The translations under genes and the position numbers were made by a program. A DNA stretch of 64,000 bases, taken from the NCBI RefSeq assembly GCF_001431525.1, contig NZ_LDJH01000031.1, positions 24,404-88,403 on the forward strand, in the 5' to 3' direction. Below, piece by piece: positions 59,898 to 64,000 of the stretch (positions are counted from its first letter, which is position 1; each line of letters starts with the position of its first letter). The stretch comes from Stenotrophomonas koreensis. GTDB lineage: Bacteria > Pseudomonadota > Gammaproteobacteria > Xanthomonadales > Xanthomonadaceae. The notes under the pieces were generated by a model. It was given only the letters and a program-made list of their open reading frames with translations. It searched no databases and was not told the DNA's origin.

Positions 59898-61118
59898 TCA
59901 GCCGATGGCGCCGGTGAGGTCATACAGCGGCACCAGCACCGCGACGATGACCAGGCCGACGATCGAAGCCAGCACCAGGGTGATGGCCGGCACCATCGCC
60001 GCCAGCAGGCGGTCAATGGCGCGGCTGGTCTGTGCCTCGAAAGTATCGGCGGCGCGCAGCAGCATCGCATCGAGCGCGCCGGATTCCTCACCGACCTGGA
60101 CCATCTGCACCGCCAGCCGCGGCAGATGCCCGTTGCGGGCCAGCGAGGAGGACAGGCTGTGGCCATCGCGCACCCGCGCGGTGGCTTCGGCGACATCGGC
60201 GGCCAGCACCCGGTTGCCGAGCACATTGCCGGCAATGCCCAGCGCCGACAACAGCGGCACGCCGTTGCCGAGCAGGGTGCCCAGGGTGCGCGCCAGCCGG
60301 GCCACCTCCAGCTGCGCCAGCAGCGGCCCGAGCAGCCGGCGGCGCAGCAGCCAGCCATCCACGCCCAGCATGAAGGCGGCATCGTGGCGCTTGCGCCCGG
60401 CCCACAGCACCAGCAGGCACGGCAGCACCACCAGCACGATCCACCAGTCGGCCACCGCGGCCCCCAGTGCCAGCACCGCGGCGGTGAACCACGGCAGCTG
60501 CACATCCAGGCTGTCGTACATCTGCGCAAACTGCGGCACCACGTAACCGAGCAGGAACAGCAGCGCCGCGCCGACCACCAGCAGCAGGATCACCGGGTAG
60601 ACCAGTGCATTGATCACCCGCGTGCGCAACTGCTGCGCGCGCTCCAGATAATCGGCCAGCCGCTCCAGCGTGCCGGCCAGGGTGCCGCCGGCCTCACCGG
60701 CACGCACCATGTTCAGGTACAGCCGCGAGAACATCCCGTGCTGGCGCTCCATCGCCACCGACAGCGGCGCCCCGCCACGCACCACCTCGCGGATCTGGCT
60801 GAGCGCCTGCTGCGCGCTGGCGCCTTCGGGCAGCTCGACCAGGATGCCCAGTGCACGGTCCAGCGGCTGGCCGGCCGCCAGCAGGGTGGCCAGCTGGCGG
60901 GTGAACAACAACTGCGCATCGGCACCGAAGGCCGGCTTGCGCAGCCACTGCTGCCAGCCGGCGCTGGCACTGCCCAGTGCATCGAGCGGGCGCGCCTCCA
61001 CCGGCAGCTGGCCCTGGGCCTGCAGGCGCGCGACCACCTCGGCCTGGTCGGCGGCCTCCATCACCCCATCCACGCGCTGCCCGTTGGCATCGAGCGCGGT
61101 GAAACGGAACTGCGGCAT
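59898..61118 (-). CDS. gspF: Type II secretion platform protein GspF (XpsF)
   Basis: 406-residue polytopic inner-membrane protein with three helices and two repeated cytoplasmic domains (LFTRQLATLLAAGQPLDRAL in the first; ARLARTLGTLLGNGVPLLSAL in the second). Conserved family segments GEAGGTLAGTLERLADYLE and VGEESGALDAMLLRAAD. It shares one base with the gspE stop codon, with a GGAGGAGGG in front. Confidence 0.96.
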   Translation of the reverse strand: MPQFRFTALDANGQRVDGVMEAADQAEVVARLQAQGQLPVEARPLDALGSASAGWQQWLRKPAFGADAQLLFTRQLATLLAAGQPLDRALGILVELPEGASAQQALSQIREVVRGGAPLSVAMERQHGMFSRLYLNMVRAGEAGGTLAGTLERLADYLERAQQLRTRVINALVYPVILLLVVGAALLFLLGYVVPQFAQMYDSLDVQLPWFTAAVLALGAAVADWWIVLVVLPCLLVLWAGRKRHDAAFMLGVDGWLLRRRLLGPLLAQLEVARLARTLGTLLGNGVPLLSALGIAGNVLGNRVLAADVAEATARVRDGHSLSSSLARNGHLPRLAVQMVQVGEESGALDAMLLRAADTFEAQTSRAIDRLLAAMVPAITLVLASIVGLVIVAVLVPLYDLTGAIG

Positions 61119-62845
61119 CAGCCCTCCTCCGTGACGCGCAGCACTTCTTCAATCGTGGTCTGCCCGCGCAGCGCCTTGCGCAGGCCGTCCTCGAACATGG
61201 TGCGCATGCCCGAGGCGCGGGCCACCTGCTCCAGCTCGCCCATGCCGGCGCGGCGCATGATCGCCGCGCGCAGCGCATCGTTCATCACCAGCAACTCGAC
61301 AATCGTGGTGCGCCCGCTGTAGCCGGTCGCATTGGCCGCCGAGGGCTGCGCCTTCCACAGGAAGATCTCGCCCTCCGGCTGCAACGCGCGCAGGTCAAAA
61401 CGGGCAATCTGCTCGGGGCTGGCCGGGTAGCGCACGGCCGTGGCCGGGTCCAGCCGGCGCACCAGGCGCTGGGCCAGGATGCCGTTGATGGTGGAGGTGA
61501 GCAGGTAGTCCTCCACCCCCATGTCCAGCAGGCGGGTGATGCCGCCGGCGGCGTTGTTGGTGTGCAGGGTGGACAGCACCAGGTGGCCGGTCAGCGCCGA
61601 CTGGATGGCGATGCGCGCGGTTTCCACATCGCGCATTTCGCCGATCATGATGATGTCCGGGTCCTGGCGCACGATCGCGCGCAGGGCGTTGGCAAAGTCC
61701 AGCCCGATCTGCGGCTTGGCCTGGATCTGGTTGATGCCCTCGATCTGGTATTCCACCGGGTCTTCGACGGTGATGATCTTGACATCGGTGGTATTGAGCT
61801 GGCTCAGCGCGGTGTACAGCGTGGTGGTCTTGCCCGAGCCGGTCGGCCCGGTGACCAGCACAATGCCGTGCGGCTGCGCCAGCACCTGCTCGAACTGCGG
61901 CAGGAAGTCGCCCTCGAAGCCAAGCCGGCTGTAATCAAACACCACCGATTGCCGGTCCAGCAGGCGCATCACCACGCTTTCACCATGCGCGGTGGGCACC
62001 GTGCTCACGCGCAGGTCCAGCTCCTTGCCCTGTACCCGCAACATGATCCGCCCGTCCTGCGGCAGGCGGCGCTCGGCGATGTTGAGCCTGGCCATGATCT
62101 TGATCCGGCTGATCACCGCGGCGGTGAGGTTGGCCGGCGGGCTTTCGCCATCGACCAGCACGCCGTCGACGCGGTAACGCACCTTCAGCCGGGTTTCGAA
62201 CGGCTCGATATGGATGTCCGAGGCCTGCAGCTCGACCGCCCGCTGGATGACCAGGTTGACCAGGCGGATCACCGGCGCTTCGGAGGCCAGGTCACGCAGG
62301 TGCTCGATGTCATCGACATTGCCTTCGCTGCCTTCGGCGCCGTCGGCGATCTGCCCCATCTCGCTGCGGCCCTGGCCGTAGCGGCGCTCGATCAGCTCGT
62401 CGATCTCGCTGCGCAGGCCGACCTGCACGCGTACCGGCAGGCCGCTGGCCAGGGCAATGGCCTGGGCCGGGTACGGGTCATGCGCATCGGCCAGCCAGAG
62501 CTGGACCACGCCGTTTTCCACCGCCAGCGGACAGGCATGGAACTGCTTGAGAAAACGCAGCGGCAGGTCAGGCAGTTCGGCCAGCAGGGCCGGGCTGTCA
62601 TCGGCCACCTGGCGTGCATCGAGCAGCGGCAGCCCAAGCGCGCTTGCCGTAGTGGAGGCCTGGTCGCGTTCGGATACCAGGCCCAGCCGCACCAGCAGGG
62701 CCAGCAGGCTGCCGCCCTGCTCGGCATGCAGCTGGCGGGCACGCTGCAGGTCGGCCTCCTTCAGGCGCCCGGCCGCGGCCAACGCCGCAATGACCTGCTG
62801 CTCGATGGCAGGTACGCCACTTTCATCGACTGCTACCGCGTTCAC
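61118..62845 (-). CDS. gspE: Type II secretion ATPase GspE (XpsE)
   Basis: 575-residue AAA+ secretion ATPase. N-terminal domain that binds GspL, then the ATPase core with Walker A GPTGSGKT (333-340), Asp box, Walker B IIMIGE (398-403) and His box TGHLVLSTLHTNN (419-431). The zinc module with four cysteines found in most GspE proteins is missing: residues 464-512 contain none. The start is GTG at 62845 because GGAGG lies seven bases upstream and the rest of the family begins there; a longer GTG start (62899) has no signal. First gene of the operon. Confidence 0.95.
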   Translation of the reverse strand: MNAVAVDESGVPAIEQQVIAALAAAGRLKEADLQRARQLHAEQGGSLLALLVRLGLVSERDQASTTASALGLPLLDARQVADDSPALLAELPDLPLRFLKQFHACPLAVENGVVQLWLADAHDPYPAQAIALASGLPVRVQVGLRSEIDELIERRYGQGRSEMGQIADGAEGSEGNVDDIEHLRDLASEAPVIRLVNLVIQRAVELQASDIHIEPFETRLKVRYRVDGVLVDGESPPANLTAAVISRIKIMARLNIAERRLPQDGRIMLRVQGKELDLRVSTVPTAHGESVVMRLLDRQSVVFDYSRLGFEGDFLPQFEQVLAQPHGIVLVTGPTGSGKTTTLYTALSQLNTTDVKIITVEDPVEYQIEGINQIQAKPQIGLDFANALRAIVRQDPDIIMIGEMRDVETARIAIQSALTGHLVLSTLHTNNAAGGITRLLDMGVEDYLLTSTINGILAQRLVRRLDPATAVRYPASPEQIARFDLRALQPEGEIFLWKAQPSAANATGYSGRTTIVELLVMNDALRAAIMRRAGMGELEQVARASGMRTMFEDGLRKALRGQTTIEEVLRVTEEG

Positions 62846-63020
62846 TTTCCGGCCTCCGCAAACATTGCACGACTCTACCAGTGTTGTCTGACCATTCACT
62901 GCCGGTGCACGGTGGCAGCGGCGGACGGGTTCTGCGGGCTGTGCCAGCGGTCACATCCAGCCCGGCGCAGTGGCCGCCGAGGCCACCTTGCTCGATGGCA
63001 CGGACGCCGGGGTCCCGATG

Positions 63021-63051
63021 CAACGAGGGAGGGCAATGCCCTCCCCCGTTG
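63021..63051 (-). terminator. Stem-loop after the serine protease gene
   Basis: An imperfect inverted repeat, CAACG with GGGAGGGCA against TGCCCTCCC and CGTTG, with one bulge, lies 27 bases after the protease stop codon. No T run on the minus strand, so it is a weak terminator candidate. The rest of the 232-base gap before gspE shows no other gene. Confidence 0.4.
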
Positions 63052-63077
63052 CTCAACACCGGTACGACGCCGGTGGA

Positions 63078-64000
63078 TTACTGGCGCGCAACCACGCTCA
63101 GGCCAGCGTAGGTACCGCTGAGCTTGATGTAGTAGGTACCAGCGACCGGCGCGGTGAAGCGCACGGTTTCACTGTTGCCGCCACGGGTGGACTTGGCATC
63201 GAAATCCGTGGTGGTCGGCTCGGCACCGCGCTTGACGTGCAGCGAGACATCGCCGCTGCCACCGTAGGTCATGATGGTCAGGGTCTTGCCGGCCACCGCC
63301 TCGAAGCTGTACAGCTTCTCGCCACCGGAGACGCCGGTCACGGCAACCTTGTTGGTCAGCGGGGTGGCAGTGGTGTCGCCGGGCTCACCCGGATCGGTGC
63401 CACCACCCAGCACGGCCTGCAGTGCTGCCACCGGGTCCACGATACCGGCACCGATCGGGGTGCCGCTCGGGATGCTGACCGGGAACGCACGTGCGCTGTC
63501 CTTGAGCAGCTGCTCCATCGCCGCCGGGGTCAGCGGATCCTGGTCATTGGCGACCAGCGCCGACTGGACCAGGGCGACCACGCCGGCCACGTGCGGTGCG
63601 GCCATCGAGGTACCGGCCATGCCGCCGTAGGACAGCGCCCCGTCAGTCGGGCCGGTGTCACTGAGGGACATTGCCTGCCAGACATAGCCGTTCGGGTTGC
63701 CATCGACACCACCACCACCACCCGGGCCGGCAATATCCACCAGGGCGCCGTAATTGGAGTAGCTGGCACGCGCACCGGTGATGCCGTTGGCGCCGACATT
63801 GATCACGTTGGCGCAGCTGGCCGGGCTGAAGTTGGCCGCATTGGCGTTGCTGTTGCCGGCGGCCACCACCACGGTGGTGCCACGCGAGACCGCGCCATTG
63901 ATCGCCAGCTGGGTCGCGCCGCTGGTGGAACAAGCGCCGCCGCCACCCAGGCTCATGTTGATCACCTGGGCCGGGTTCGGGTTGGCCGGCATGCCGGCCA
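63078..64000 (-). CDS. Secreted S8 (subtilisin-like) serine protease, 3' part
   Basis: The reading frame runs off the end of the window, so the prodomain, catalytic Asp and His lie outside. Visible: PAQVINMSLGG, the oxyanion Asn in VVAAGNSN, the calcium-type ASYSNYG segment, and the catalytic Ser in GTSMAAPHVAG, all of the S8 family as in Xanthomonas and Stenotrophomonas extracellular proteases. After a Thr/Pro/Gly linker a C-terminal pre-peptidase (PPC) domain follows (FEAVAGKTLTIMTYGGSGD, VAGTYYIKLSG). It is next to the xps operon, whose product secretes such proteases. In S. maltophilia the StmPr1 gene has this same position, from memory. Confidence 0.92.
   Translation of the reverse strand, partial: AGMPANPNPAQVINMSLGGGGACSTSGATQLAINGAVSRGTTVVVAAGNSNANAANFSPASCANVINVGANGITGARASYSNYGALVDIAGPGGGGGVDGNPNGYVWQAMSLSDTGPTDGALSYGGMAGTSMAAPHVAGVVALVQSALVANDQDPLTPAAMEQLLKDSARAFPVSIPSGTPIGAGIVDPVAALQAVLGGGTDPGEPGDTTATPLTNKVAVTGVSGGEKLYSFEAVAGKTLTIMTYGGSGDVSLHVKRGAEPTTTDFDAKSTRGGNSETVRFTAPVAGTYYIKLSGTYAGLSVVARQ

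Overview
The window is a single stretch of high-GC, tightly packed, ordinary bacterial chromosome. Gene content and order point to the Xanthomonadaceae (Lysobacteraceae), most likely Stenotrophomonas or a close relative. The main clues are the type II secretion order E-F-G-H-I-J-K-L-M-N-D typical of Xps systems, the RNase P RNA gene just upstream of mraZ, an M23 peptidase and dciA between lpxC and secA, and the protein sequences themselves. I see no insertion sequence, phage, CRISPR array, tRNA or rRNA. The genus is an inference.

Layout. 1-1.8 kb: 3' part of a Cu(I) P-type ATPase overlapping a ybaK-type tRNA deacylase. 1.8-7.3 kb (minus): DUF3228 protein, LytTR response regulator and its histidine kinase, two alpha/beta hydrolases, two small secreted proteins of unknown function. 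7.4-9 kb (plus): metF behind a palindromic operator candidate, and a DUF4124 protein. 9-13.9 kb (minus): Nudix/ThiE-like fusion, secA, M23 peptidase. dciA follows on plus. 14.5-30.5 kb (minus): the division and cell wall (dcw) cluster mraZ-rsmH-ftsL-ftsI-murE-murF-mraY-ftsW-murG-murC-ftsQ-ftsA-ftsZ-lpxC, almost every junction overlapping; no ddl gene lies between murC and ftsQ. The mraZ promoter region carries a good sigma70 promoter, a row of 10-bp-spaced GGG half-sites fitting MraZ boxes, a 15-bp palindrome and a consensus DnaA box.

30.8-38 kb: NRDE-family protein, rnpB (minus), a PDZ protein, an unknown protein that may have a PD-(D/E)XK fold, rsmI, then on plus lpoA-yraN-FAD oxidase. 38-44.9 kb (minus): flavin, thiamine and one-carbon genes. 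An FMN riboswitch leads ribE-ribBX-ribH-nusB-thiL; farther right lie glyA, a small membrane protein, nrdR and ribD. A small outer-membrane protein gene sits between the two rib blocks and shares a CRP/Clp-like site with the riboswitch promoter. 46-52.3 kb: RcnB-like protein, ettA, purine permease, pncB, a glycosyltransferase. 52.3-62.8 kb (minus): a complete xps type II secretion operon, preceded by a subtilisin-like secreted protease cut by the window edge, a likely substrate.

The genes are mainly housekeeping (envelope growth, division, export, cofactor synthesis). I found no convincing novel multi-gene system. The most interesting material is regulatory (mraZ leader, rib leader, metF operator), the missing ddl, the degenerate domains (RibBX cyclohydrolase half, ThiE-like half), and a few uncharacterised proteins.
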